Counted from the first letter of the stretch, positions 53,931-62,303 are shown. The stretch: 64,000 nucleotides of DNA from Frondihabitans sp. 762G35 (GCF_002074055.1 NZ_CP014619.1:2513002-2577001); one strand, 5' to 3'. The notes: generated by a model not told the origin, from the letters alone. Numbers and translations are program-made.

Positions 53931-54860
53931 CTACGGGAGCTGGTGACCCGCGGCGGTGAAGAGGCGGTACCACTCCGGGCGGGTCAGGGGCACGTCGGAG
54001 CCCGCCGCCGACGCCCGGAGGTGGTCGACGTTCGTGGTGCCGAGCACGACCTGCATGTTCGCGGGGTGGCGCGTGATCCACGCGACGGCGATGGCCGCCG
54101 GCTCGACGTCGTACTTCGCCGCGAGCTCGTCGAGCGCCGTGTTGAGGGCGCCGTAGTTCTCGCGGTCGCCGAGGAACACGCCGTCGAAGAAGCCCTTCTG
54201 GAACGGCGACCACGCCTGCAGCACGATGTCGTTGATCCGGGCGTACTCGACGAGCTGGTTGTCGCGGTCGATCGACTGGTCGAGACCGGCCATGTTCGCG
54301 GCGACGCCCTGCGCGAGGATCGGCGCGTGCGTGATGCTGAGCTGCACCTGGTTCACGATGAGCGGCTGTCGCACGGAGCGCTTCAGCAGCTCGACCTGGA
54401 GCGGCATCTGGTTGGAGACGCCGAAGTTCTTCACCTTGCCGGCCGATTCGAGGGCGTCGAACGCCGCGGCGACCTCGTCGGGCTCGACCAGGATGTCGGG
54501 GCGGTGGAGCAGCAGGATGTCGAGGTGGTCGGTCTTCAGCGCCTTCAGCGACTCGTCGACCGACTCCAGGATGTGCTCGGTCGAGAAGTCCCAGTAGCCG
54601 TCGCGGATCCCGACCTTCGACTGCAGAACGACGTCGTCGCGCTCGGACGACGTCAGGGTCACGGCGTCGCCGAAGCGGCGCTCGCACTCGTGCGGCGTGT
54701 CGCCGTAGACGTCGGCGTGGTCGAAGAAGTTGATCCCGAGGTCGCGGGCGCTCCCCCAGAGGGCGCGGATCTGGTCGTCCGTCAGCGGCGCGATGCGCAT
54801 CAGGCCCAGGATGATGTTCGAGGAGTCGTGGGTGGAATTCGGCAACGTCATCGTCTTCAT
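53931..54860 (-). CDS. Aldo/keto reductase (YdhF-like)
   Basis: A 309-residue aldo/keto reductase. The tetrad is visible: D and Y in NFFDHADVYGDTPHECE, K in VVLQSKVGIRDG, H in ILLLHRPDILVEPDEV. NFGVSNQMPLQVELL and VVLGTTNVDHLRASA are typical of the E. coli YdhF group. The physiological substrate is unknown. ATG at 54860 is used; ATG at 54851 has a better-spaced GGGGG upstream and is equally likely. It is divergent from a DadA-like oxidoreductase. Confidence 0.88.
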   Translation of the reverse strand: MKTMTLPNSTHDSSNIILGLMRIAPLTDDQIRALWGSARDLGINFFDHADVYGDTPHECERRFGDAVTLTSSERDDVVLQSKVGIRDGYWDFSTEHILESVDESLKALKTDHLDILLLHRPDILVEPDEVAAAFDALESAGKVKNFGVSNQMPLQVELLKRSVRQPLIVNQVQLSITHAPILAQGVAANMAGLDQSIDRDNQLVEYARINDIVLQAWSPFQKGFFDGVFLGDRENYGALNTALDELAAKYDVEPAAIAVAWITRHPANMQVVLGTTNVDHLRASAAGSDVPLTRPEWYRLFTAAGHQLP

Positions 54861-54879
54861 CCCCCAAGTCTGCTCCCTG

Positions 54880-54885
54880 TAGCGT
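54880..54885 (+). promoter_or_regulatory. Candidate -10 box for a leaderless oxidoreductase transcript
   Basis: TAGCGT seven bases before the GTG at 54893, with no ribosome site. Confidence 0.45.
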
Positions 54886-54892
54886 GAGCGGT

Positions 54893-56266
54893 GTGACGGT
54901 CAACGGTGCGGTGTCGTTCTGGTTCCGGGGTGGCGGGCTGCCCGCCCAGCGCCCTCCGCTCGACGGCGACGAGACCTGCGATGTGGCGATCGTCGGAGCC
55001 GGGTTCACCGGCCTGTGGACCGCCTACTACCTGAGTGCGCTCGACCCGGCCCTGCGGATCCTGCTGCTCGAGAGCCGCTTCGCCGGCTACGGGGCGTCGG
55101 GCCGCAACGGCGGCTGGCTCACCAACAGCATCACGGGCGGGCGGGAGCACTACCTCCGCGAGCACGGCCGCGAGGCCGTCGGGCGCTTCCAGCTCGCGGC
55201 CAACGAGACGGTCGACGAGGTGATCCGGGTCGCCGCCGCCGAGGGGATCGACGCCGACATCGTCAAGGGCGGTGAGCTCACCGTGGCGCGGACCCCGGCG
55301 CAGCTCGCCCGGCTCCGCGCCTTCGCCGCGGCGGAGGCCGCCTGGCCGGAGGCGGGTGCGACGCTCCTCTCGGCCGACGAGTCGGCGAGCAGGATCCGCA
55401 TCGCCGGCACCCTGGGCGGCCTCCACCACCCGCACGCCGCTCGCATCCAGCCGGCCAAGCTCGTCCGCGGTCTGGCCGAGGCCGTCGAGCGCCGCGGCGT
55501 CCGCATCGTCGAGGGCACGACGGTGCGCGAGATCCGGCCCGGAGCGGCGGTGACGGACAGGGGGACGGTCACGGCCCGCCACATCCTGCGCGCCACCGAG
55601 GGCTTCACGGCCGACCTCCGGGGGCACCACCGCGACTGGGTCCCGCTCAACTCGTCGATGATCGTGACCGAGCCGCTCCCCGCGAGTGCCTGGGCGGAGC
55701 TCGGCTGGCAGGGCCGCGACGTCGTCGGCGACCTGGCTCACGTCTACATGTACGCGCAGCGCACCGCGGACGACCGCATCGCGCTCGGCGGCCGCGGCGT
55801 GCCCTACCGCTTCGGGTCGCGGGTCGACGTCGACGGGGCGACGGCTCCGGCGACCGTCGACGCGCTCCGCAGGATTCTCGCCGAGATGTTCCCCGCCGCG
55901 AGCGCGGCCCGCATCGACCACGCCTGGTCGGGCGTGCTCGGCGTCCCCCGCGACTGGCGGGCGACCGTGACCCTCGATGCCCGGACCGGCCTCGGCTGGG
56001 CGGGTGGCTACGTCGGGACCGGCGTCACGTCGACGAACCTGGCGGGCCGGACGCTCGCCGACCTCGTCCTCGGCCGCGACACCGAGCTGACGCGCCTGCC
56101 CTGGGTCGGTCACCGCGTGAGGCCCTGGGAGGTCGAGCCGCTCCGCTTCGCCGGCGTCCGTGGCCTCTACGCGGCCTACCGGCTGGCCGATCGGCAGGAG
56201 GATCGGGGCGTCTCCGCCCGGACCTCGCCCCTCGCCCTCCTCGCCGATCGCGTGTCGGGCCACTGA
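54893..56266 (+). CDS. FAD-dependent amine/amino-acid oxidoreductase (DadA-like)
   Basis: A 457-residue flavoprotein of the DAO/DadA superfamily. A short N-terminal segment with SFWFRGGGL precedes the FAD fold (CDVAIVGAGFTGLWTAYYLS, then GYGASGRNGGWLTNS). RIALGGRGVPYRFGSRVD and GYVGTGVTSTNLAGRTLADL are the C-terminal FAD contacts. The family pattern resembles gamma-glutamylputrescine oxidase and glycine oxidase-like enzymes; the substrate is not known. GTG at 54893 is preferred because TAGCGT lies seven bases upstream and no ribosome site exists; GTG at 54884 is in frame. Confidence 0.82.
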   Translation: MTVNGAVSFWFRGGGLPAQRPPLDGDETCDVAIVGAGFTGLWTAYYLSALDPALRILLLESRFAGYGASGRNGGWLTNSITGGREHYLREHGREAVGRFQLAANETVDEVIRVAAAEGIDADIVKGGELTVARTPAQLARLRAFAAAEAAWPEAGATLLSADESASRIRIAGTLGGLHHPHAARIQPAKLVRGLAEAVERRGVRIVEGTTVREIRPGAAVTDRGTVTARHILRATEGFTADLRGHHRDWVPLNSSMIVTEPLPASAWAELGWQGRDVVGDLAHVYMYAQRTADDRIALGGRGVPYRFGSRVDVDGATAPATVDALRRILAEMFPAASAARIDHAWSGVLGVPRDWRATVTLDARTGLGWAGGYVGTGVTSTNLAGRTLADLVLGRDTELTRLPWVGHRVRPWEVEPLRFAGVRGLYAAYRLADRQEDRGVSARTSPLALLADRVSGH

Positions 56267-56295
56267 TGCGGAGCGCGACGCCAAGGCGCGCCGTG

Positions 56296-56301
56296 TAGCG
56301 T
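56296..56301 (+). promoter_or_regulatory. Candidate -10 box for a small leaderless gene
   Basis: TAGCGT seven bases before the ATG at 56309; no ribosome site. Confidence 0.45.
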
Positions 56302-56308
56302 TCTCGAC

Positions 56309-56506
56309 ATGCTCTGGGCCGTCCTCCTCGTCGTCGTCGGGCTCGTCGCGCTCGTGACGGGCATGGTCGGCCTGCTGGTCGTCCAGGGGCGCCGCAAGTC
56401 GGAGGACCTCACCGTGCGGTTCCGCTACGCGGCGCTCGGCGGCGTGCTCGTCGGCCTGATCGGTCTCGGGATCTTCGCCGCGACCGGCGGTTTCACCGGG
56501 TCCTAG
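56309..56506 (+). CDS. Small two-helix membrane protein
   Basis: A 65-residue protein with two hydrophobic helices (LLVVVGLVALVTGMVGLLVV and ALGGVLVGLIGLGIFAA) joined by a charged loop (QGRRKSEDLTVRFRY). The family is not recognised. The ATG has no ribosome site but a TAGCGT box lies seven bases upstream. Its stop shares the CTAG at 56503-56506 with the convergent anti-sigma gene, leaving no gap. Confidence 0.6.
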   Translation: MLWAVLLVVVGLVALVTGMVGLLVVQGRRKSEDLTVRFRYAALGGVLVGLIGLGIFAATGGFTGS

Positions 56507-57327
56507 CTCGGCACGGGGCTCGACAGCGTCCCGCGCATGATCGACGCGCCCGAGTGCGTCGGATCGCCGTCGTCCGGCTCGGCCGAGACGTCCACGAGCG
56601 GGAAGCGCCGCACGTCGACGCCGACGGGGACCGTGAAGGTCCCGTGCGTGCCGTCCATCAGGCCCACGCTCACGAGCCCCGACAGGTCGGAGCGCATCAG
56701 CCAGACCTCCCGGAGCGGCTCGCCCGCGGGGGCGGTCCCGGTGCCGGGTCGCATGTCGACGACGAGGGTCAGAGCGCCGTCACGGGCCCTCTCGAGGGTC
56801 GCGGTGCCCTTCGCGCCCGGCCATCCGGGGAGGGCCTCGAGGCGGGCCTCGGAGACGACCTTCTGCCCGGGTGTGCCGACGGCGTCGCGCAGGAGCCCCG
56901 ATCCGGCGATCCCGCCCAGAACGCCGAGCACGGCCGCCGCCGCCGTGATCGGCAGCCAGAGCGCCAGGCGGAGCGACCGGCGCCGTGGACGCAGCGCGGC
57001 GGCGCGCTCGGGCGCGGCGGGCAGCTCGGGCGCGGCGGCGCGCTCGGGCGCGGCGGGCAGCTCGGCGACCCCAGCAGTCTCGGCGGCGACGGGCGTCGTC
57101 GCGACGGGCTCGAAGCCGAGCTCGTCGCGGATCCTGCCCCAGACCTCGGGGCCGGGACGGTCGAGATCGACTCCGCGGGACGACCGTCCGAGCGCGACCG
57201 TGCGGCGCAGCTCGTCCAGATCGGCGGAGCACGTGGGGCAGGAGGACAGGTGCTCGCGCTGGGCGGGCAGAGCCGCCGCGTCGTCGAGCGCGACGATCGC
57301 GAGGGTCTCCTCGTCGATGTGTGTCAT
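56503..57327 (-). CDS. rskA: RskA-like anti-sigma factor
   Basis: A 274-residue single-pass membrane anti-sigma factor. The N-terminal cytoplasmic domain has the zinc-type pattern [17 protein letters not shown]. An Ala/Pro/Glu linker repeats [11 protein letters not shown] twice, and the DNA shows the same duplication near 57000-57065. A helix follows ([20 protein letters not shown]), then the outer RskA domain ([40 protein letters not shown]). It should hold the SigK-like factor inactive until a signal triggers proteolysis. It overlaps the sigma gene by four bases. Confidence 0.88.
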   Translation of the reverse strand: MTHIDEETLAIVALDDAAALPAQREHLSSCPTCSADLDELRRTVALGRSSRGVDLDRPGPEVWGRIRDELGFEPVATTPVAAETAGVAELPAAPERAAAPELPAAPERAAALRPRRRSLRLALWLPITAAAAVLGVLGGIAGSGLLRDAVGTPGQKVVSEARLEALPGWPGAKGTATLERARDGALTLVVDMRPGTGTAPAGEPLREVWLMRSDLSGLVSVGLMDGTHGTFTVPVGVDVRRFPLVDVSAEPDDGDPTHSGASIMRGTLSSPVPS

Positions 57328-57866
57328 TCGGTCACCTCCAGTCGTGTTCGGAGCCGAGCCAGACTTCGACGGATGTGACTTTTCACGGTGCCGAGGGGCA
57401 AACCGAGAGTATCCGCGATCTGGGTGTGGGTGAGGTCGTCATAGAAGGCCAGGTGCATGACCCGGCGGGGCACCTCGTCGAGGCGGTCGAGCTCCGAGGC
57501 CACCATGAGGCGCTCGGCGACGTCGAGCCCGACGTCGGGGGCGGGGGGCGGCTCCTGCGCGACGGCCTCCTCGAGGCGGAGTCTCCTCGCCCGCTCGGCG
57601 TGGACGTCGGCGATGCAGTTCCTGGTGATCCCGACGAGCCAGGCCGACAGCGGACCTCGGTCGGCGTCGAACGTCGCCCGTCCGCGCCAGGCCCGGACGA
57701 AGACCTTCTGCGTGACGTCCTCCGCCTCGCCCACGTCGGCGAGGGCGCGGAGAGCGAGGGTGTAGACGAGGGGCGACCACCGCGTGTACGCCTCTTCCAG
57801 AGCGCGCTCGTCGCCGTCGCCGAAGGCGTCGAACAGGCGATTGTCGTCCGGGGAGGTCGTGGTCAC
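57324..57866 (-). CDS. sigK: SigK-like ECF sigma factor
   Basis: A 180-residue ECF sigma factor with region 2 ([39 protein letters not shown]) and region 4 ([37 protein letters not shown]). Pairing with an RskA-type anti-sigma factor points to the SigK group. GTG at 57866 is preferred; the frame to 57935 runs into sequence resembling a promoter (TACCAT at about 57909-57914). It belongs to a run DUF4397, sortase, sigma, anti-sigma on one strand, and a SigK-like promoter lies ahead of that run, so positive autoregulation is likely. Confidence 0.85.
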   Translation of the reverse strand: MTTTSPDDNRLFDAFGDGDERALEEAYTRWSPLVYTLALRALADVGEAEDVTQKVFVRAWRGRATFDADRGPLSAWLVGITRNCIADVHAERARRLRLEEAVAQEPPPAPDVGLDVAERLMVASELDRLDEVPRRVMHLAFYDDLTHTQIADTLGLPLGTVKSHIRRSLARLRTRLEVTE

Positions 57867-57941
57867 GTCGTCGTGGGGCCTTTCCACGGCCGGTCGGGGC
57901 CGATCGATCGATGGTAGTGCGCGCACCGTCGTCACCGCTGG

Positions 57942-58613
57942 TCACACCGGGCTGGCCGTGATGACGAGGTTGCTCAGGTAGTGGTGCGTCCGGTAGTCGA
58001 ACTCGCCGCCGCAGGTGACGAGGACGAGCCGCCGTGCCCCCGAGGTGTCGAAGATCGACTTCCACGGCACCGCCGTCTTCGTGATCATCGTCGCGGAGTC
58101 GACGGCGAAGACCTTCCGGGAGCCGTCGGTGTCCGTCAGCGTGATGCGCGTCCCCTTCGGCACGTCGACGAGGTGCGAGAACGGACCGATGCCGTAGCCG
58201 ACGGCGTCGACGTGGGCCCCGAGGACGGTCGTGCCCGATGGGGCCGACGGTGCCGCGCTGAAGCGGTACCAGCCGGCGATCTTCGGATCGGCGGGAAGGT
58301 CCATCTCCCCCCTGGCGTCGACGCCCTTGGCCTCGACCGGCACGTCGATGCCGGCCCAGTCGACCGCGAGTCGCGCGGGCGACGCCGGTGCGGGGGCGAT
58401 CGGGGGCACCGTCGCCACGACCTGCGGGATCTCCGGGTCGGTGGTGCCGCTCGAGGGGGTCGCCGTCGGGGAGGGCGTCGGCGTGGCCGACGGGACGGGG
58501 GCGGGAGCCACGGCGGCGGGCTGCGAGGTCACCGCCGTGCATCCTGCGAGCAGCACCAGGGCCGCCGCCGAGGCCGCGAGGCCCCGGGCGACGGCCGCGG
58601 TGAGGCGGGGCAT
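57942..58613 (-). CDS. Class F sortase, lipoprotein-like
   Basis: A 223-residue exported transpeptidase of the sortase superfamily, class F. A signal sequence ends in the lipobox LLAGC at about residues 20-24, so it may be a lipoprotein. A Pro/Thr/Ala linker follows. The catalytic histidine is in VLGAHVDAVGYGIGPFSHLV and the cysteine in LVLVTCGGEFDYRTHHYLSN. The expected arginine is probably the one in DYRTHHY, which is less certain. It should join or trim surface proteins. It starts two bases after the DUF4397 stop, so that protein is the natural substrate candidate. Confidence 0.87.
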   Translation of the reverse strand: MPRLTAAVARGLAASAAALVLLAGCTAVTSQPAAVAPAPVPSATPTPSPTATPSSGTTDPEIPQVVATVPPIAPAPASPARLAVDWAGIDVPVEAKGVDARGEMDLPADPKIAGWYRFSAAPSAPSGTTVLGAHVDAVGYGIGPFSHLVDVPKGTRITLTDTDGSRKVFAVDSATMITKTAVPWKSIFDTSGARRLVLVTCGGEFDYRTHHYLSNLVITASPV

Positions 58614-58615
58614 GG

Positions 58616-59464
58616 TCAGCGCTTCTCCTCGAGCACCGACTCCTGCCGGAGGGCGGTGCGGCGACGCACCGTCAGGACGCCCGCGGCGCCGAGGGCGAGG
58701 AGCGCGGCGAGCGCGCCCGCGATCCACGGGGTGTCGGTCGGACGGTTCGTGGCGACGAGGCCCTCGTTACCCGCGGGCACACCGTTCGGGCCGGTGCCGA
58801 GGCCGCCGATCGTCTGCGTGGCGAGAGCGAGGGTCTTGTCGTTCAGGCTGCCCCACGCGTAGACGATCGTGTCGGCGCCTTCGGCCACCTTCACGTCGGC
58901 CGGGCCGATGACCGGCGCCGTCGTGCCGGCGGCGGCCACGGAGGCCGAGACCGTCCCGGCGGGAAGGGTGAGCGCCTTCTCGTTCGGGTTCGTGAGACCC
59001 GAGATCACGGCCTTGCCGCCCGCGAGGACGTCGACGGCCGGAGCCGCGGCGACGTGGCGGACGATCAGGCGACCCTGACCGGCCGGGATCGTCGAGGTGT
59101 CGTTCGTGAAGAGCGTGGCGGTCGGGCTCCCGTCGGTCTTGTCGTGGGCGACGGCGGTGTAGTTTCCGCCGGCCGCGAGGTCGACCGTGATGGGTCCGAT
59201 GATCGGCTTCGAGGCGTCGGTGGCGTCGCCGGCCGTGATGGCGATCTCGTGGGATCCCGCGGGGACGTCGAGCGGGCCGGCCATCATTCCGGGCGTGAAG
59301 TCGTCGATGGCGCGCTTGCCGTCGAGGTAGACGTCGACGGTGACCTTCGGGACCGCGTGCAGCACGGTCAGGGTGGCGTCTCCGGTGGCCGCCGAGGCGG
59401 GAACGGCGCTCGCCAGCGCGACGAGTGCGCCGGCGGCGAGGCCGGCGATGAGGGTCTTTCGCAT
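58616..59464 (-). CDS. Secreted DUF4397 surface protein with a C-terminal anchor
   Basis: A 282-residue exported protein. A signal peptide ends at VPASA-A. Two DUF4397-type repeats follow, starting TLTVLHAVPKVTVDVYLDGK (about 31-115) and RLIVRHVAAAPAVDVLAGGK (about 133-210). The C terminus has a helix (PWIAGALAALLALGAAGVLTV) followed by RRR and a short charged tail, the layout of a sortase sorting signal, but the motif before the helix (NRPTDT) is not LPxTG. AGGAGG precedes the ATG, and an ECF-type promoter lies about 80 nt upstream. Confidence 0.85.
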   Translation of the reverse strand: MRKTLIAGLAAGALVALASAVPASAATGDATLTVLHAVPKVTVDVYLDGKRAIDDFTPGMMAGPLDVPAGSHEIAITAGDATDASKPIIGPITVDLAAGGNYTAVAHDKTDGSPTATLFTNDTSTIPAGQGRLIVRHVAAAPAVDVLAGGKAVISGLTNPNEKALTLPAGTVSASVAAAGTTAPVIGPADVKVAEGADTIVYAWGSLNDKTLALATQTIGGLGTGPNGVPAGNEGLVATNRPTDTPWIAGALAALLALGAAGVLTVRRRTALRQESVLEEKR

Positions 59465-59535
59465 GGTGGGAATCCTCCTGATGGCCCGAGGGCCGGACGA
59501 GTGATGCGGCTGCCGGCTCTGGCAGTCGTGTGTAC

Positions 59536-59562
59536 TACTCGTCGGAGGGTGCTCCCGGATGC
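59536..59562 (-). promoter_or_regulatory. SigK-like promoter of the DUF4397-sortase-sigma operon
   Basis: On the minus strand GCATCC (59557-59562) and CGAGTA (59536-59541) are 15 nt apart. The published M. tuberculosis SigK promoter pattern is CCATCC and CCGAAT at similar spacing. It lies 72 nt before the DUF4397 ATG. Confidence 0.55.
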
Positions 59563-59606
59563 ACCCGGCCCGAAAAAAGTTCCGGAGCGGGTGCGGACGC
59601 CGCGAT

Positions 59607-60797
59607 TCAGACCGGCACGGCCCGGAGCTCGCGCTGGATCGCGAGCGCGAAGTCGCGCAGGAGCCGCAGGTCGACCGAGTCGGCGTCCCGCGGCTCCCGG
59701 TCGAAGACGCAGAGGGCCCCGACCCGCGTGCCGTCAGCCGCCTCGACCGGGTACCCGGCGTAGAAGTGCCAGTCGGAGTCGAGGTGCGCGGCTCGCGGGT
59801 CGCTCCGGGCGTCGCCGACGACGAACGGCTCCGCGCGCGACACCGTCGTCGCGCAGAACGACCGGTCGAGCGGCACCTCCCGGATGTCCACTCCGGCGAC
59901 GGCCTTGTTCCACTGGCGGTCCTCGTCGATCACGCTGAAAGCGGCTCCGCCGGTGCCGAAGAGCGTCCTGGCGCGCCCGACGATCTCGTCGAAGCGCCGC
60001 TCGGCCGGGGTGTCGACGAGCCGGAGCTCCCAGAGGGTGGCGAGCCGTCGCTCCTCGGCCTGCGGCCGGTTGCGGGCCGCTCGGGCGAGGCGGTCGCCCT
60101 CGGCGACGTCGTCGAGGAGCGGGGCCAGAGAGGTCGCCACGACGACACCCCACTCGAAGAAGCGGTGCGACGCGAGGGAGGCCTCGACCTCGACCGGCGG
60201 TGCGACGTAGCGGGCCCGGGCGTCGAGAGAGCAGATCCGGCGCGTCACCGCGTTGAGGCGCTCCGCCCAGGTGTCCGAGAGGGCGGCGGCGCGGGTCCGG
60301 TAGGCCGGGAGCGAGGACGGCGGCTGGATCCCGACGACGACGACGGGCGTGTGCGGCGCGGAGAGGCGGGAGACCCGGGCGAGGAGGCGGCGGAGCGACG
60401 CGGCCCAGCGCTGCTCGGGCAGGAACCGGAAGGCGTCGCTCCCGCCGACGGCGATCACGACGGCGTCGTAACCGCGGAGGTCGCGCTCCCCGAGGTGGCG
60501 CGCCACGGCGTCGATGTCCCAGGACGGGTCCGCGAGCACGTCGACGTCGGCACCCCGTGACGTCCGGCCGCTGACCGCTCGCGCGAGATGGCCGGCGACG
60601 GCGAGGTCCTGGCAGGTGACCCCGGCTCCGACGGCCGGATCTCCCCCGCCGATGACGAGCACCCGGTCGGGGTCGATCCCGGGTGCATGGGCCCGCGACG
60701 CCCCCGAGGGGTGAGGCGCGCGCGCGAGCGACGTCTCGATGAGGCGCGCGTGCTGCCGCCGGGGCAGCCGCAGGAGGGCAGGGAGGAGCGACGTCAT
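59607..60797 (-). CDS. GDSL/SGNH-like domain fused to a GAF domain, catalytic residues altered
   Basis: A 396-residue fusion. The N-terminal half (about 35-225) has the SGNH hydrolase fold pattern: VLVIGGGDPAVGAGV stands where GDSxxxGxG is expected, and VVIAVGGSDAFRFLP where GxND is expected, so the serine nucleophile and the asparagine of the oxyanion hole appear replaced by Pro and Ser. The C-terminal half (about 245-396) is a GAF domain (FGTGGAAFSVIDEDRQWNKA, FCATTVSRAEPFVVGDARSD, FYAGYPVEAADGTRVGALCV). It may act as a sensor rather than an esterase. ATG at 60797 follows GGAG. Confidence 0.75.
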   Translation of the reverse strand: MTSLLPALLRLPRRQHARLIETSLARAPHPSGASRAHAPGIDPDRVLVIGGGDPAVGAGVTCQDLAVAGHLARAVSGRTSRGADVDVLADPSWDIDAVARHLGERDLRGYDAVVIAVGGSDAFRFLPEQRWAASLRRLLARVSRLSAPHTPVVVVGIQPPSSLPAYRTRAAALSDTWAERLNAVTRRICSLDARARYVAPPVEVEASLASHRFFEWGVVVATSLAPLLDDVAEGDRLARAARNRPQAEERRLATLWELRLVDTPAERRFDEIVGRARTLFGTGGAAFSVIDEDRQWNKAVAGVDIREVPLDRSFCATTVSRAEPFVVGDARSDPRAAHLDSDWHFYAGYPVEAADGTRVGALCVFDREPRDADSVDLRLLRDFALAIQRELRAVPV

Positions 60798-60963
60798 GGT
60801 GATCTCCGAGTGGTGGGTTCGGCGCACCGGCGAGGTCGTGCAGCGTCGTCCTGATCCGTGGACGACCGACCGCGCAGTGCCTGATGCACCCACCCTAGGT
60901 GGGGCATTAGGAGGACACCACCCTCCCGAAGAGGGGCCGCGATCGGCCGCGGCGGCGGCCCGC

Positions 60964-61257
60964 CTAGAGCTCGATGCCCGTGCTGAAGACGCGCGTGACG
61001 GGCGGCTTCGCGAGGATCTGGCCGAGGCGGTTCGCGCCCTCCGGCGTGGCGCGCCAGGCGACGTAGGCGTCGTGCGCGGCCGTCGTCTCCCAGGTCTCGA
61101 TGACGACGAGGCTCGTCGGGTCGGCGTCGTCGCGGACCACCCGGAGGGCCTCGCAGCCGTCGAACTCGATGGTCTGGGCGAGGGTCTCGCGGACGATCTC
61201 GTCGACTCCCTCGGCGTCGTCTTTCAGGGTGGTCTCGAGGAACACGATCGTCGACAT
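60964..61257 (-). CDS. Antibiotic biosynthesis monooxygenase (ABM) family protein
   Basis: A 97-residue ferredoxin-like protein of the ABM/quinol monooxygenase family. It has VFLETTLKDDAEGVDEIVRE at the start, GCEALRVVRDDADPTSLVVI in the middle, and ETWETTAAHDAYVAWRATPE, the family core. Such dimeric proteins oxidise quinols or act on polyketide-like molecules without cofactors; the substrate is unknown. It precedes the esterase gene at 61322-62287 on the map, on the same strand, so it would be downstream of that gene in a shared transcript. Confidence 0.85.
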   Translation of the reverse strand: MSTIVFLETTLKDDAEGVDEIVRETLAQTIEFDGCEALRVVRDDADPTSLVVIETWETTAAHDAYVAWRATPEGANRLGQILAKPPVTRVFSTGIEL

Positions 61258-61321
61258 GGTCGGCCTTTCGTCGGGGGGGGTGGTGGTGGGGTGCAGGATG
61301 CCCGGGGCGATGCCCCTCGCG

Positions 61322-62287
61322 TCAGCGCGCGAACAGCTCGGCGAGCCGGGCGAGGTCGTCCTCGTCGGAGAACTCGCCGCCGCCCTCGTGCCCGTTGTAC
61401 GGCCAGACGCGGATGCTCTTCTCGCCCGCGTAGGCGTTGAACGCGCCGAACACGGTGGACGGCGGGCACACCGAATCCATCAGGGCCGTCGTGAACCACG
61501 CCGGGGCGGTGGCGCGTCGCGCGAAGTTGACCCCGTCGAAGTACGCCAGGGTCTCGTGCACTCTGTCCGCCTTGCCCCGGTGGACGGCGAGGTAGCGGCC
61601 GATCTCCTTGTAGGGGTCGCTGTCGGTGATGACCGTGGCGCGCGGGAAATCGCAGAGGAACGGCACCCGGGGGAAGACCCCGGCGAGCCCCTCGACGAGA
61701 CCGGCCACGGCCAGCGAGATGCCGCCGCCCTGGCTTCCCCCGAGTACGGCGATGCGGCCTCCGTCGACGACGTCGAGCGAGCGCGCGAGGTCGACGGCGC
61801 GCACGGCGTCAGTGAACACGCGGCGGTAGTAGTAGGTGTCGCGGTCGTCGATGCCGCGGGTCATGAAGCCGGGGCCCTGGGGGCCGCTGCCGGCAGGATC
61901 CGGAGTGTCGCCACCGCCCCAGACCGAGCCCTGGCCGCGGGTGTCGACGAGCAGGTGGGCGTAGCCGGCCGAGGCCCAGAGGAGGTCGCTGATCGCTCGG
62001 CCTCGCCCGCCGCCGTAGCCCTGGTACTGGACGACCGTCGGCAGCGGTCCGGTGGCCCCGTGCGGGACCCGGAGCCAGGCGCGGACCCGGTCGCCGCGGT
62101 AGCCGGAGAACGTCACGTCGTGGACGTCGATCGTGGTGAGGCCGGTGTCGACGAGGACGATCTCGGGGTCGAGGTCGAATCCCCGGCTCTCGTCGAGGGT
62201 GGTCCGCCAGAACGAGTCGAAGTCGGCGGGATCGGTCTGCGAGCTCCGGTACGCACGGAGATCTTCTTCGGCCAGGTCGACGAACAT
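61322..62287 (-). CDS. Acetylxylan esterase / cephalosporin-C deacetylase family hydrolase
   Basis: A 321-residue alpha/beta hydrolase of the AXE1/carbohydrate esterase 7 family. The nucleophile serine is in IAVLGGSQGGGISLAVAGL, the aspartate in FTTALMDSVCPPSTVFGAFN, and the histidine in YNGHEGGGEF. FDSFWRTTLDES, YQGYGGGRG and DTRGQGSVWGGGDTPD are family markers. It lacks a signal peptide, so it should remove acetyl groups from imported xylo-oligosaccharides inside the cell. The start is the first ATG; no strong ribosome site is obvious. Confidence 0.9.
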   Translation of the reverse strand: MFVDLAEEDLRAYRSSQTDPADFDSFWRTTLDESRGFDLDPEIVLVDTGLTTIDVHDVTFSGYRGDRVRAWLRVPHGATGPLPTVVQYQGYGGGRGRAISDLLWASAGYAHLLVDTRGQGSVWGGGDTPDPAGSGPQGPGFMTRGIDDRDTYYYRRVFTDAVRAVDLARSLDVVDGGRIAVLGGSQGGGISLAVAGLVEGLAGVFPRVPFLCDFPRATVITDSDPYKEIGRYLAVHRGKADRVHETLAYFDGVNFARRATAPAWFTTALMDSVCPPSTVFGAFNAYAGEKSIRVWPYNGHEGGGEFSDEDDLARLAELFAR

Positions 62288-62303
62288 GGTCCGAGCTTAG
62301 GAG

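Noticed and set aside
60880-60905. CCACCCTAGGTGG palindrome upstream of the GDSL-like/GAF gene as an operator
   Set aside because: Short and next to a G-rich stretch, with no regulator nearby; too weak to report as a site.
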